Shown: positions 47,237 to 57,296 of the stretch, one piece after another
Layout: each line of letters opens with the position of its first letter
How positions within the stretch are numbered: the stretch's first letter is position 1
Origin: Comamonadaceae bacterium 2FH
GTDB lineage: Bacteria; Pseudomonadota; Gammaproteobacteria; Burkholderiales; Burkholderiaceae_C
Length of the DNA: 64,000 bases
NCBI GenBank assembly: GCA_005503335.1
Contig: SCMQ01000018.1
Span: forward strand, 25,048-89,047
Reading direction: 5' to 3'
Program-made: the position numbers and the translations under genes
Notes under the pieces: generated by a model
Told to the model about the DNA's origin: nothing
What the model saw: the letters and a program-made list of their open reading frames with translations, nothing else
The model's database searches: none

Positions 47237-47239
47237 ACA

Positions 47240-50071
47240 ATGAATGCTCCAACCCCCGAGTTTTACCCGGGCAGCCTCGTATCGGCCCGTGGCCGCGAAT
47301 GGATAGTGCTGCCCGAGTCCGACCAGGACACCCTGCGTCTGCGTCCTCTGGGCGGTGGTGAAAAAGACGAGTCCCTGATTTATCTGCCGCTGGAGCGCCA
47401 GCCCGTCCAGCCCGCCACCTTCCTATGGCCGCGCATCGAGCAGGCCCGTAACCATGCCGCCAGCCAGCTACTGCTGGACGCGCTGCAACTCAAGCTACGC
47501 AACGGCGCTGGCCCGTTCCGCAGCTTCGGCAATATCGCCGTCGAGCCGCGCGCCTACCAGCTCGTGCCGCTGCTGATGGCCATGAGGCTACCCACCGTGC
47601 GGCTGTTGGTTGCTGACGATGTCGGTATCGGCAAGACCATCGAGGGGGCACTGATTGCCCGCGAAATGCTGGACCGTGGCGAAATCGAGCGCCTGGCCGT
47701 GCTGTGCCCACCGCACCTGTGCGAGCAGTGGCAGCGTGAACTGGCCGAACGATTTCACATCCATGCCGTGGTGGTGCGCAGCGCCACCGCCGCCCGGCTG
47801 GAGCGCGACTTGCCGCCCGGCACCTCGGTGTTTGACGCCAACCCGTTCACCGTGGTCAGCCTGGACTACATCAAGTCCGAGCGCCGCCGCGAAGCCTTCC
47901 AGCGTTTCTGCCCCGAGTGCGTCATCGTCGACGAGGCGCACACCTGTACCCAGGGCGGCCAGGGCCGACAACAACGCTACCAGCTCCTTAAGGGCCTGGC
48001 CGAAGACGCCAACCGCCACATGGTGCTGCTCACGGCCACGCCCCACAGCGGCGACGAGGACGCCTTCTTCAACTTGTTGGGTCTGCTTCGGGCCGACTTC
48101 ACGCAGCTCAAGGACCTGCCGCCCGGCGCCCGTATGGACCTGCGCGACGACCTGTCCCGTCACTTCGTCCAGCGCCGCCGCCCCGACATTGCCGAATGGC
48201 AAGACACCTCGATGTTTCCGGACCGCAAAACGGCCGAAATTACCTACCGACTCACCGGAGCCTGGGGCCAGCTCTTCAACGATGTGCTGGGCTACGCCCG
48301 CGAACTGGTCGAGCGCGCCGAAGGCCAGGGCTTGCGCGAGCAGCGCATGAACTGGTGGGCCGCGCTGGCCCTGCTGCGCTGCATCTCCTCGTCGCCGGCC
48401 GCTGCCGCCAACGCCCTGCGCACCCGGCTGGATGGTGCCGTAAATGTCGGAGAGTCCGACGAACTCACGCTGGAAGACATCGAGGCCCAGGCCGGCGACC
48501 GCGTGCTCGATGGCCTGGAGGATGCCTTGTCCGCCGATGACATTGAGCCTGCTGCGCAAACCGAAGACAGCGCCCTCCTGCGACAACTCATCGCCGACGC
48601 TGAAAAGCTGGCCGGTGCCACCAACGACCCCAAGCTCGCCAAGCTGCTGGAACACCTGACACTGCTGGTCAAAGAAGGTTTCCAGCCCGTGGTCTTTTGT
48701 CGCTACATCGCCACGGCCCACTACCTGGCCGACTTTCTGCGTGGCAAGTTCAAGGATGCCACCGTCAAGGCGGTCACAGGCGAGCTCACGCCCGGTGAGC
48801 GCGAAGCCGCCGTGGAAGAGTTGGGCGACACGGAGATGCGCATTCTGGTCGCTACCGACTGCCTGTCTGAAGGCATCAACCTGCAAGGCCTGTTCACCGC
48901 GGTGGTCCACTACGACCTGAGCTGGAACCCCACGCGTCATGAGCAGCGCGAAGGCCGCGTGGACCGCTTCGGCCAGAAGGCGCGTGAAGTGCGCAGCACC
49001 ATGCTCTACGGTGAAGACAACCCGGTCGATGGGGCCGTGCTGCAGGTCATCCTGCGCAAGGCCGAGAGCATCCGCAAGGAGCTCGGCGTGCTGGTCCCCA
49101 TGCCCGACGACCAGGGCAAGCTCACCCAGGCCCTGCTCAACGCCGTGCTGCTGCGCAAACACAACCAGGTGGGAAACACTACGCAGGTCAGTCTCGACTT
49201 TGGTGAACCCGCCAAAGAGATTGAAACCGCTTGGCAAAGCGCCCGTGAAAAGGCCGCCAAGAACCGCTCCATCTTCGCCCAGCGCCGCCTCAAGCCCGAA
49301 GATGTGCTGCCCGAATGGCGCAAGTCGGCTGCCGTGCTGGGGGGCGAGGACGACGTGGCGCGCTTCGTCGCGCGTGCTGTGGCCAAACTCGGCGTGCCCT
49401 TGGAGCCCTACAAGCAGCACCACAAGCTGCACCTCGACCAACTGCCGTCCTCCGTCAATGAACGGCTGGCCGCTGACGGTTTTACCGGCACCCTGCGGGT
49501 GGACTTTCACCAGCCCGCAGCCCAGGGGGCGCTGTTCATCCACCGCACTCACCCGCTGGTGGTGGCTCTGGCCGACACCCTGCTGGAGCGCGCGCTAGCA
49601 TCGGAAGACGCCTCAGAAGACGACGTGGCCCGCGCTGGCGCCGCCTTCGTGGGTCATGTCAGCCTCAAAACCACCGTGCTACTGCTGCGCCTGCGCCACC
49701 AGCTCAGCGTCACGCGTGGCAACCAGACCCGCCTGATGCTGTGCGAAGAAACCGTGGCCGTCAGTGCCGTTGGCGCGGATGCCGTCACGACCCTACCGAC
49801 CGACCAGGCCCAAGCCCTGCTGGGCGCCGAAGCCACACGCAACATGCCCCCTGTGATTCGTGACCGCCACCTGCAGCAAGCCCTCGATGCCATTCCATCC
49901 TGGCAGCCCCAATTGGAGGCCATCGCCCGCGAGCGTGCCCAGGCCTTGCTGCAAGACCACCGGCGCGTGCGTGAAGCCGCCGACGCCAAGGGCAGCTATC
50001 AGGTCACGGCCAGCTTGCCGGTGGATGTGATGGGCGTCTATGTGCTAGTTCCAGCCGCAGCGGGGGGCTGA
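47240..50071 (+). CDS. SNF2-family helicase/translocase (DrmD-like)
   Basis: A 943-residue superfamily 2 protein. Motif I is DDVGIGKT (K132), motif II DEAH (231-234), motif [17 protein letters not shown]; the C-terminal lobe has [12 protein letters not shown] and [13 protein letters not shown], as in RapA- and DrmD-type proteins. Two long accessory regions follow. It starts 3 bp after the previous stop with no clear ribosome binding site, so translation is probably coupled. With the large methylase behind it, this is the drmD-drmMI order of class 1 DISARM. Confidence 0.88.
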   Translation: MNAPTPEFYPGSLVSARGREWIVLPESDQDTLRLRPLGGGEKDESLIYLPLERQPVQPATFLWPRIEQARNHAASQLLLDALQLKLRNGAGPFRSFGNIAVEPRAYQLVPLLMAMRLPTVRLLVADDVGIGKTIEGALIAREMLDRGEIERLAVLCPPHLCEQWQRELAERFHIHAVVVRSATAARLERDLPPGTSVFDANPFTVVSLDYIKSERRREAFQRFCPECVIVDEAHTCTQGGQGRQQRYQLLKGLAEDANRHMVLLTATPHSGDEDAFFNLLGLLRADFTQLKDLPPGARMDLRDDLSRHFVQRRRPDIAEWQDTSMFPDRKTAEITYRLTGAWGQLFNDVLGYARELVERAEGQGLREQRMNWWAALALLRCISSSPAAAANALRTRLDGAVNVGESDELTLEDIEAQAGDRVLDGLEDALSADDIEPAAQTEDSALLRQLIADAEKLAGATNDPKLAKLLEHLTLLVKEGFQPVVFCRYIATAHYLADFLRGKFKDATVKAVTGELTPGEREAAVEELGDTEMRILVATDCLSEGINLQGLFTAVVHYDLSWNPTRHEQREGRVDRFGQKAREVRSTMLYGEDNPVDGAVLQVILRKAESIRKELGVLVPMPDDQGKLTQALLNAVLLRKHNQVGNTTQVSLDFGEPAKEIETAWQSAREKAAKNRSIFAQRRLKPEDVLPEWRKSAAVLGGEDDVARFVARAVAKLGVPLEPYKQHHKLHLDQLPSSVNERLAADGFTGTLRVDFHQPAAQGALFIHRTHPLVVALADTLLERALASEDASEDDVARAGAAFVGHVSLKTTVLLLRLRHQLSVTRGNQTRLMLCEETVAVSAVGADAVTTLPTDQAQALLGAEATRNMPPVIRDRHLQQALDAIPSWQPQLEAIARERAQALLQDHRRVREAADAKGSYQVTASLPVDVMGVYVLVPAAAGG

Positions 50072-50074
50072 CCC

Positions 50075-53000
50075 ATGGCTCGCCGCACCACCACCCAACT
50101 CGCCTACCAGGCCATCCGCATCGAAGGCGGTCTGATTCCCGCCGATGAGCTGGCGCGCCTCACCACGCTGCAAGCCCCTGATAAGACCGAGCAGACCGAC
50201 AGCCACTATGGCATCCCCAAGGGCCTGAAGCTGCGCGATGAAGTGGCACGCTACTGGAAGATTGCCCAAAACCTCTGGACCGACTTCCAGCCCCTGCGTC
50301 AGCGGCAGGACGTGGATACGCACCAAGTCACCGTGCGTGATTTCCTAGTGCCGTTGCTGCGCGACGTGCTGGGCTTTACCGACCTGGCCGCTGGTGCCAG
50401 CGTGAAGGCTTCCGGCCACAGCTACAACATCGGGCACGCCGCAAGGGCCGGGCACCTGCCCCTCATCCTCGCCGCCCACAACCAGCAGCTCGATGCCCCC
50501 GCCGAGCGCTTTGGCGAATTCAACCCCGACACCGGCAAAACCCGCCGCCGCTCGCCCTTTATGCTGGCGCAGGAGGCGCTCAACGCCTCGGACCAGTCCC
50601 TCTGGGCCATCACCGCCAACGGCCTCACACTGCGCATCCTGCGCGACAACCCCAGCCTGACCCGCCCCGCCTATGTCGAGGTGGACCTCGAAGCCCTGTT
50701 CACGGAAGAGCTCTACGCCGACTTCACCGCCTTCTGGCTGCTGGCCCACGCCAGCCGCTTTGCCAAGCCCGAGGCTAATGCAGCCGACTGCCCCTGGGAG
50801 CGCTGGCGCACTGCAGGGCAAGAAGCCGGCGTCACCGTGCGCAGCAACCTGCGCTATCAGGTGGCCGAGGCTCTGCGTGCCCTGGGAACAGGCTTTTTAA
50901 GCCACCCGTCCAATACCCGCCTGCGTGAACAGCTACAAAATCAGGAGCAGGCTGAAGGCTTGGGCAAGCAGGCGTTCTTCGAGGAGCTGCTGCGCCTGGT
51001 CTATCGCCTGATTTTTCTGGCCACCGTCGAAGACCGCATGGACCCCACCACCGGCCTGCCGCTCATCTTCGCGCCCGACACGCCCCCAGACGTGCGGCAG
51101 CGCTATCTGGCCGGCTACTCGCTGACCTGGCTGCGCGACCGCGCCGTGCGCCGCAGCAGCCACGACGCGCACGGCGACCTTTGGCAGGCCATGTCCATCA
51201 CCTTCGATGGTCTGGCGCAAGGCCAGCCCGCGCTCGGTCTGCCCGCCTTGGGCGGCCTGTTCGATGCCGATCAATGCGCCCACCTCAACACCGCGCAAAT
51301 CGAAAACCGCTGGCTGCTGGCCGCCATCTTCCAGCTTGGCTACTTTCGCCAAGCCACGGGCCTGACCCGCGTCAACTACCGCGATATGGGCCCCGAGGAA
51401 CTGGGCAGCGTGTACGAAAGCCTGCTGGAGCTGGTGCCCGATATCCAGTCCCTGAGTCAGCCGCACGCCGCCAAACTCGCCTTTGTGGGTGACGACGACA
51501 CCGCCGCCAGCACCAAAGGCAACACCCGCAAACTCACCGGCAGCTACTACACGCCCGACAGCCTAGTGCAGGAGCTCATCAAGTCCGCGCTGGAGCCGGT
51601 GATTGCCGACACCGTGCGCGCCAACCCGCAGCAGCCGGTTGATGCCCTGTTGGCCCTGACCGTGTGCGACCCGGCTTGTGGCAGTGGTCATTTTCTGCTG
51701 GCCGCCGCTCGCCGGCTGGCCGATGAAGTGGCCAAGCTGCGCGCGCCGGGAGGGGCCCCCATGCCTGCCGACTACCGCCACGCCCTGCGCGACGTCGTCA
51801 GCCATTGCATCTATGGTGTCGACAAGAACCCCATGGCCATCGCCCTGGCGAAAACCGCGCTCTGGCTCGAGGCCTACACCCCCGACCGGCCATTGACCTT
51901 TCTCGACCACCACCTGCAGGTGGGCGACGCGCTGCTGGGCGTGCTGGACCCTAAGATTTTGGAAAACGGTATTCCCGACGCAGCCTACGCCGTGCTCAGC
52001 GGCGACGACAAAGCCACCGCCGCCGAACTCAAAAAGCAAAACAAGGCCGACCTCAAAAGCTGGAAGGCCGTGGCCGCCGGCGACCTGTTCCAGGCCAGCC
52101 AGCTCGCCGCGCAGGCCGATGCGGTGGAACACCTGGCCGACGACAGTCTGGAGGGCATCCACGCGAAGCGCAGCGCCTGGGCGCAGGCCGCAGCGCAGGC
52201 CCAGCAAAGCACCCTGGCGCGCTTGGCCGACACCTACGTGGCCACCTTCCTGGCACCCAAGCTGCCCGTCGACCGCGAGCGCATTCCGCTCTCGGGCTAC
52301 CTCTGGGGCTTGCTGCACGCCACACCGGGTCGGAACGCCAAGCCGGAAATTGCCGAGGCTGCTTACGAGCTGTGCCGCAGCCACAGCGTCTTCCATTGGT
52401 GGCTGGCCTTTCCGCAGGTGGCGTCCAAGGGCGGCTTTGCCGTCATGCTGGGCAATCCGCCGTGGGAGCGCATCAAGCTGCAGGAGGAAGAGTTCTTCGC
52501 GACCCGCAGCCCGCTGGTGGCCAGCGCGAAAAACAAGGCCGAGCGCAGCCAGCGCATCGAGCTGCTGCGCCAGGGCCTGCTGCTGCACACCCTGTACCCC
52601 GATGTCGAAGCTGCCGAGGGCCTGCATCCACCTAATCGAGCCGAGATGCACCTGCATCAGGAATTCATCAGCGCCCGGCGTGGCGCCGAAGCCGCCAGCC
52701 TCTACGCGCACGACAGTGGGCGTTTTCCACTGACCGGCGTGGGGGATGTCAACACCTATGCGCTGTTTGCCGAAACCCTGTTCCAGCTCACCGCCCCGAC
52801 GGGCCGCGCTGGCTTCATCGTGCCCACGGGCATTGCCACAGACGACACCACGAAAGTTTTTTTCGGTGCGGTCGTTCGAGCTGGCAGATTGGCGCAACTA
52901 GTCAGTTTTTACGAGGTGCGCCGATGGTTTCCTGCCACGGACGAACGAAAGCCGTTTTGCCTCTTCACCATTGCTGCATCGCTACAAGCCAGATTCATTT

Positions 53001-55153
53001 TTGACGTTGACAAGATAGAAGACCTGTACGAGGCGCAGAAATGGTACGAGCTGACGTCGCAGGATTTTGAACGGCTGAATCCAAATACGTTGACCCTGCC
53101 AACGTTCCGCAGCCAGCGCGACGCCGAGCTGACCAAAAAGCTCTACTGCGCGGCCCCGGTGCTCATCGCTGAAGGCCAGGGCGAGAGTGAGCCAGACTTG
53201 AACCCATGGGGCATCCGCTTTTCGACGATGTTCCACATGTCGGGTGATAGCGAGCTGTTCAAGGACGAGTCTGCAGCGGCTGGCGAGCCACCCCGGCTGC
53301 CGCTGTACGAAGCCAAGATGATTCACCAGTTCGACCACCGCTGGGCCACCTACGTGGACGCGCCGGAAAAGCCGAACGGGCTCGACACCGCCGACGTGGG
53401 CGACGCGCAGAAGGCCGCCCCCTCCTTCACCGTGCGCCCGCGCTACTGGGTGGACGAGCGCCAGGTGCTGGCCCGCATCGCCCGCGTGCCCAGCCGCGTC
53501 GCCAACGCCTGGCTGGCCTGGAGCGAAGCGTTCGAATCGAACGGTGGCACCGACCCCGCCAGCTCGTCCGTGCGCGGGGCTCATGCCGCCAGCCACACCC
53601 AGCTCACCTTGGCCCTGGCCAGTTGGGTGGCGGGTGAGCTGTTCCGCCGCAGCGCCGGCCAGCCCACCCAGCAGACCGCCGTCAACAAGCCTGGCTGGAC
53701 TGCCGCCGTGGCCTGGCAAGCCACTCAGACGGCCGAAGCGACCCTGGCCACCCGGCACCCGGCCCTGGCCCAGGCCCTCAAAAGTGACGGCGCCACCGGC
53801 AAAAAAGCTCTGCCCGAATTCAACAAGTGGGCGCTGCAGGATGCCGAGCTGGGCCTGAGCGACGAGGAGCTGGCCGAGCTGGAGACGGTGCAGAAACCGC
53901 AGACGGTGGGGGCGGCTGGAGATGCTATCAATTCAGGAGCTGCTTGCGGACATTCCGCAAGGCGTGGAGGCAGTTTCGATTTGAAGTTCCTTGACGTCTG
54001 GATGGACCGCCGCAGCCCGCGGTGGTTGATGGGGTGGCGGGACATTACCAACGCAGCAGCGGAGCGCACGGTGATTGCGTCGGTGGTGCCGAGGGTGGGC
54101 GTGGGGCACACCATGCCGCTCTTTTACGCCAATCAGCCACCCGCGCACCAAGCGGCAATGTTGGCGAACTTGAGCAGCTTGGTTTTTGACTACATCGCGC
54201 GGCAGAAGGTCGGCGGCACGCACTTGACCTACGGGTACCTCAAGCAGTTCCCCGTCCGCCCTCCCGACCGCTACACCGAAGCCGACCTCGCCTACATCGT
54301 CCCCCGCGTGCTGGAACTCACCCACACCGCGCACGACCTGCAGCCTTGGGCCGACGACCTGGCCGCCTGGGACCCCCGCCCCGCGGAGCAGCGCAGTACC
54401 CCCTTCGCCTGGATGCCCGAACGCCGCGCCCAACTGCGCGCCGAGCTCGACGCCTACTACGCCCACCTCTACGGCCTGACCCGCGACGAACTGCGCTACA
54501 TCCTCGACCCCGCCGACGTCCTGGGCCCCGACTACCCCTCTGAGACCTTCCGCGTGCTCAAGAACGGCGAAGAGCGGGCCTTTGGTGAATATCGCACGCG
54601 ACGGCTGGTGCTGGCGGCTTGGGACCGTTTGGACGCAGCCGTCGTTGCGTCCACAGCCTCGGCCAAGCAGGACCAACGCGTCGTGTACTCCGACCACGGA
54701 GTGATTCGCAACGAGAGCGAGGCTGAGTTGGCCGGCCTGCTCGCTGCGCTGGTAGAGCACTCCTCAACAGGATTGTCTGCGGGCGATGTTCAGGCCATGG
54801 TTGTGCGTGCCACGAAGCCAGGCTACCCCGAGCTGTTTCTCGGCCCAGAGGACGCTTCGCGGCTGACTGCTTTGGTCTCGCGCTACGCCGCTCTGACATC
54901 GCCAAATCTCTTGGAGCCGATTCCGCGCTTCTTGCAGCGTTTGGTCGCGAGTCAGTCGATTCGCAGCTTGCGCGTGGGCAACGGGACTGTTTTCCAGAAC
55001 GGGGCGAGCTCTTTGCCGGCAGATGTCCGGAGTACGCCGGAGCTTCATGAGTTGGCCAAACTGATGTTGGACCTTGACGCCCGCTACCAGAATGCCCAGA
55101 AGTCGGAAGGGGCGTCACCTGGGTCTGAGGGGCGCGCGAGCGGGACCCGCTAA
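50075..55153 (+). CDS. Giant N6-adenine DNA methyltransferase (Eco57I/DrmMI/PglX-like)
   Basis: A 1692-residue protein. Residues 1 to about 480 form a domain found in Eco57I-like methylases. The methylase core has GSYYTPDSLVQELI, the AdoMet motif DPACGSGHF (532-540) and catalytic NPPW (794-797). The C-terminal half should recognise the target site. Motif IV NPPW marks adenine-N6 methylation. No separate specificity subunit is present, so recognition must be built in. DNA around 52855-53130, 53960-54245 and after 54560 is less GC-rich and uses codons unlike the rest, a sign of swapped recognition segments. A Comamonadaceae-type repeat lies in frame. The start is 3 bp after the SNF2 gene. Confidence 0.88.
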   Translation: MARRTTTQLAYQAIRIEGGLIPADELARLTTLQAPDKTEQTDSHYGIPKGLKLRDEVARYWKIAQNLWTDFQPLRQRQDVDTHQVTVRDFLVPLLRDVLGFTDLAAGASVKASGHSYNIGHAARAGHLPLILAAHNQQLDAPAERFGEFNPDTGKTRRRSPFMLAQEALNASDQSLWAITANGLTLRILRDNPSLTRPAYVEVDLEALFTEELYADFTAFWLLAHASRFAKPEANAADCPWERWRTAGQEAGVTVRSNLRYQVAEALRALGTGFLSHPSNTRLREQLQNQEQAEGLGKQAFFEELLRLVYRLIFLATVEDRMDPTTGLPLIFAPDTPPDVRQRYLAGYSLTWLRDRAVRRSSHDAHGDLWQAMSITFDGLAQGQPALGLPALGGLFDADQCAHLNTAQIENRWLLAAIFQLGYFRQATGLTRVNYRDMGPEELGSVYESLLELVPDIQSLSQPHAAKLAFVGDDDTAASTKGNTRKLTGSYYTPDSLVQELIKSALEPVIADTVRANPQQPVDALLALTVCDPACGSGHFLLAAARRLADEVAKLRAPGGAPMPADYRHALRDVVSHCIYGVDKNPMAIALAKTALWLEAYTPDRPLTFLDHHLQVGDALLGVLDPKILENGIPDAAYAVLSGDDKATAAELKKQNKADLKSWKAVAAGDLFQASQLAAQADAVEHLADDSLEGIHAKRSAWAQAAAQAQQSTLARLADTYVATFLAPKLPVDRERIPLSGYLWGLLHATPGRNAKPEIAEAAYELCRSHSVFHWWLAFPQVASKGGFAVMLGNPPWERIKLQEEEFFATRSPLVASAKNKAERSQRIELLRQGLLLHTLYPDVEAAEGLHPPNRAEMHLHQEFISARRGAEAASLYAHDSGRFPLTGVGDVNTYALFAETLFQLTAPTGRAGFIVPTGIATDDTTKVFFGAVVRAGRLAQLVSFYEVRRWFPATDERKPFCLFTIAASLQARFIFDVDKIEDLYEAQKWYELTSQDFERLNPNTLTLPTFRSQRDAELTKKLYCAAPVLIAEGQGESEPDLNPWGIRFSTMFHMSGDSELFKDESAAAGEPPRLPLYEAKMIHQFDHRWATYVDAPEKPNGLDTADVGDAQKAAPSFTVRPRYWVDERQVLARIARVPSRVANAWLAWSEAFESNGGTDPASSSVRGAHAASHTQLTLALASWVAGELFRRSAGQPTQQTAVNKPGWTAAVAWQATQTAEATLATRHPALAQALKSDGATGKKALPEFNKWALQDAELGLSDEELAELETVQKPQTVGAAGDAINSGAACGHSARRGGSFDLKFLDVWMDRRSPRWLMGWRDITNAAAERTVIASVVPRVGVGHTMPLFYANQPPAHQAAMLANLSSLVFDYIARQKVGGTHLTYGYLKQFPVRPPDRYTEADLAYIVPRVLELTHTAHDLQPWADDLAAWDPRPAEQRSTPFAWMPERRAQLRAELDAYYAHLYGLTRDELRYILDPADVLGPDYPSETFRVLKNGEERAFGEYRTRRLVLAAWDRLDAAVVASTASAKQDQRVVYSDHGVIRNESEAELAGLLAALVEHSSTGLSAGDVQAMVVRATKPGYPELFLGPEDASRLTALVSRYAALTSPNLLEPIPRFLQRLVASQSIRSLRVGNGTVFQNGASSLPADVRSTPELHELAKLMLDLDARYQNAQKSEGASPGSEGRASGTR
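50932..50953 (+). repeat. Possible degraded copy of the in-gene dispersed repeat
   Basis: GCTACAAAATCAGGAGCAGG shares the pattern CTAnnAAnTCAGGAGC with the better copy at 53924, inside the same gene and in frame. Chance similarity in a glutamine-rich stretch (QLQNQEQ) cannot be excluded. Confidence 0.25.
53924..53949 (+). repeat. Short dispersed repeat inserted in frame in the methylase gene
   Basis: GCTATCAATTCAGGAGCTGC followed by TTGCGG has the form of the AT-rich 'GCTATnAATT..GAGCTGCTnGCG' sequence that I know as scattered through Comamonadaceae genomes, usually between genes. Here it keeps the frame open and encodes AINSGAACG, between LETVQKPQTVGAAGD and GGSFDLKFLDVWMDRR. The identification is from memory of such repeats and has not been searched. 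Confidence 0.5.
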
Positions 55154-55162
55154 GGAGGTGTG

Positions 55163-57151
55163 ATGGACGGCTGGCTTCAGCAATATTCAACAACCCGGGT
55201 GCAACCGCGTCTTTGGGTCGAGCGCCTTTGGCTCCTGGAGTCGAAGGAGCCGCAGGTTGTGGTGCGGACTGTCGCATTGCACCCAGGACTGAACATCGTC
55301 TGGGCGAGGGAGCCAGAATCGCCTGATGCCTCTGGACTTGCCAGCGCCGGCCACGGGGTTGGAAAAACATCACTATGCCTGCTGATGCGCTACTGCCTAG
55401 GGGACGAAGCACCCTCGATAACATCGTTGCGCGAAAAGGCCGTAGCGGGATTTCCCAAGGGCGGCGTGGCGGCCAAGGTCCATGTGGATGGGACGGCTTG
55501 GCTTGTCTACCGGCCCTACGGCGCCTACAGCCAATCCATTGCGGGCATCGGCAATGACCTTGAATCCTTGTTGGCGGGTCAGCTACCCGGCGATTTCCCC
55601 GCATTTTCTATGGCTCTTCACGAGGCCTTCATCGCGAAGCTGCCGGCCTCGACATTACCAGGCAGTAGCCAACCTTTGGAATGGCGGCACTTGCTCGCAT
55701 GGTGTATTCGCGACCAGAAGACACGCTTCGACGGATTTTTCCATTGGCGTGATGGTGACGGCTTGGGTTTTAGGCGCTCTCGGCAGGACCCACCCCTATT
55801 CGTTCGGGCCGTGCTCGGTTTGCTGGATGCCGAGGCTGATCGACTGATTCGAGACGTCGAGACCGCTCAAACGGCCATGAACAGCCTCGAACAGAAACTG
55901 CTGGAGCTGGAGCGCGAGCCCGTCTACGGATTGACCCATGTGGAGCGACAGCTGCGGACCCTGCTCAAGGCCGATGAAGACCTGCCCGTCTTGGAAACGA
56001 CCTTGGGCCCGTCATTGCAGTCGTTGGTGGCAGATGCACTTGCGGCGGCGCAAAGGGCCGAGGAGGTATTGGACCGGGAGACCGAAGCCGCTGAAGAGGC
56101 GCTGGCTCCGCTGCTGGTCAGGCTCGAAGGGCTCCAACGCGAGTCGGCGATACGGTCGAAGGAGACGGAAATCGCCCAGTCTTTGCTGGACGCCAACGAG
56201 AAGGAGTACATCCGCCTCATGACGGAGCTTCAACAGCTGGACAATCTCGCGGGACATTGTCGTCACGGCGACGTCGACTTTTCCGCATGCGACCACATTG
56301 CCATGCGCCGTGGTACCCCAAGCCTGCCGTGGCGTATTAGCCAGCGTGAAGTCGAGGCCGACAAACCCAAGCTGCACACCAAGTTGCAGGCAGCGAAGCA
56401 AGCGGAGCTATCGGCCTCTGCTGTACTGAAGGCGCGAGAGTCCATCGTGAGCGCAAAGCGAGCAGAGGTTCGTCGCCTTCAGATGCGAAAGGGAACGAGC
56501 GCGGCGCAGAGGGCGCACCTCAAGTCGGTTTGGGCAGACCTGGAGTTGCGTGCTGCTGCTCGTGCCGAGGGGAAGGACTCTCCGGCACTGAAACGCGCCC
56601 GAGACCAACAAGAGAAATTGATGCGGGACCTGAACACCAAGAAGGCCGCCCTGGTCAAACGGAACCAGGAGCGCTCAGAGCGGGCGGAAAAAATCAAGGA
56701 TTTGACGCGCACTATTGCTACGAGACTACTTGGCGAAGAGGGCTACGGCCGGTTCGTGCCCGAGTCTGACGACCATCCATTTGAACTTGCGGTGGGTGGC
56801 GAGGCCTATCAAGTGCTTGAAGTGCTGCTCGGGGACATCACCTGCATCATCGATGCTGCAACCGCTGAAGCTAGTCATCACCCGGGCTTCGTTGTGCACG
56901 ACTGCCCCCGCGAGGCAGACATGAGCGAGCGCTTGTATCGCGAGTTATTGTTGACGGCAGCGGAAGCAGCGGCGGGTCTCTCTGGCAACGGTGCTACGCC
57001 GTTCCAGTACATCGTGACGACGACATCGGCGCCGCCAGCGGCACTGCAGAGTTCTGAGCACATCATTCTTGAGTTGCTTCCCGGCGCCGAAGATCATTTG
57101 CTATTTAAACGGCGCCTTCTTCCACAACTCAGCCTTGCGGAAGTTGTCTGA
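55163..57151 (+). CDS. SMC/ABC-like ATPase (ABC-three-component-system-like)
   Basis: A 662-residue ATPase. Walker A is GHGVGKTS (63-70). A Walker-B-like FVVHDCPREAD has its aspartate at 580, followed by FQYIVTTTSAPP near the C-terminus. Between them lie two long charged coiled-coil stretches (about 230-365 and 390-530), separated by HCRHGDVDFSACDH with C366 and C376, a possible zinc-hook apex. This build matches the ATPase subunit of ABC-3C-type conflict systems. The ATG at 55163 follows AGGAGGT; a GTG one codon earlier is possible. It starts 9 bp after the methylase and precedes the 46-residue ORF by 4 bp. Base composition is lower in GC than in the two helicases. Confidence 0.8.
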   Translation: MDGWLQQYSTTRVQPRLWVERLWLLESKEPQVVVRTVALHPGLNIVWAREPESPDASGLASAGHGVGKTSLCLLMRYCLGDEAPSITSLREKAVAGFPKGGVAAKVHVDGTAWLVYRPYGAYSQSIAGIGNDLESLLAGQLPGDFPAFSMALHEAFIAKLPASTLPGSSQPLEWRHLLAWCIRDQKTRFDGFFHWRDGDGLGFRRSRQDPPLFVRAVLGLLDAEADRLIRDVETAQTAMNSLEQKLLELEREPVYGLTHVERQLRTLLKADEDLPVLETTLGPSLQSLVADALAAAQRAEEVLDRETEAAEEALAPLLVRLEGLQRESAIRSKETEIAQSLLDANEKEYIRLMTELQQLDNLAGHCRHGDVDFSACDHIAMRRGTPSLPWRISQREVEADKPKLHTKLQAAKQAELSASAVLKARESIVSAKRAEVRRLQMRKGTSAAQRAHLKSVWADLELRAAARAEGKDSPALKRARDQQEKLMRDLNTKKAALVKRNQERSERAEKIKDLTRTIATRLLGEEGYGRFVPESDDHPFELAVGGEAYQVLEVLLGDITCIIDAATAEASHHPGFVVHDCPREADMSERLYRELLLTAAEAAAGLSGNGATPFQYIVTTTSAPPAALQSSEHIILELLPGAEDHLLFKRRLLPQLSLAEVV

Positions 57152-57155
57152 AATC

Positions 57156-57296
57156 ATGGGACTCGTCAAGTGCGACTGGGAGAAGGGCGAAGTATGGGAG
57201 TGGTCAGCTCCTCTGGCCTTTGAGCGTGAGGCCATTAGGCTTCGCGTCGACGACCACAAAAAGAGTGGGGATAGGGAGAACCAGTGGGACTACTGA
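57156..57296 (+). CDS. Small orphan ORF between ATPase and reverse transcriptase (46 residues)
   Basis: The ORF starts 4 bp after the ATPase stop and overlaps the RT start by 13 bp. The peptide is MGLVKCDWEKGEVWEWSAPL, then AFEREAIRLRVDDHKKSGD and RENQWDY: acidic and tryptophan-rich, with no membrane segment. I recognise no family. The tight fit suggests a real gene, possibly a small middle component linking the ATPase to its effector, or a translational-coupling leader. A longer version of the frame begins inside the ATPase gene. No strong ribosome binding site is seen. Confidence 0.5.
   Translation: MGLVKCDWEKGEVWEWSAPLAFEREAIRLRVDDHKKSGDRENQWDY

Noticed and set aside
55163..57151. RecF/RecN-type housekeeping repair ATPase
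   Set aside because: The Walker A region and coiled-coil build are SMC-like, but the sequence lacks RecN/RecF landmarks and the gene is embedded in the defence operon.
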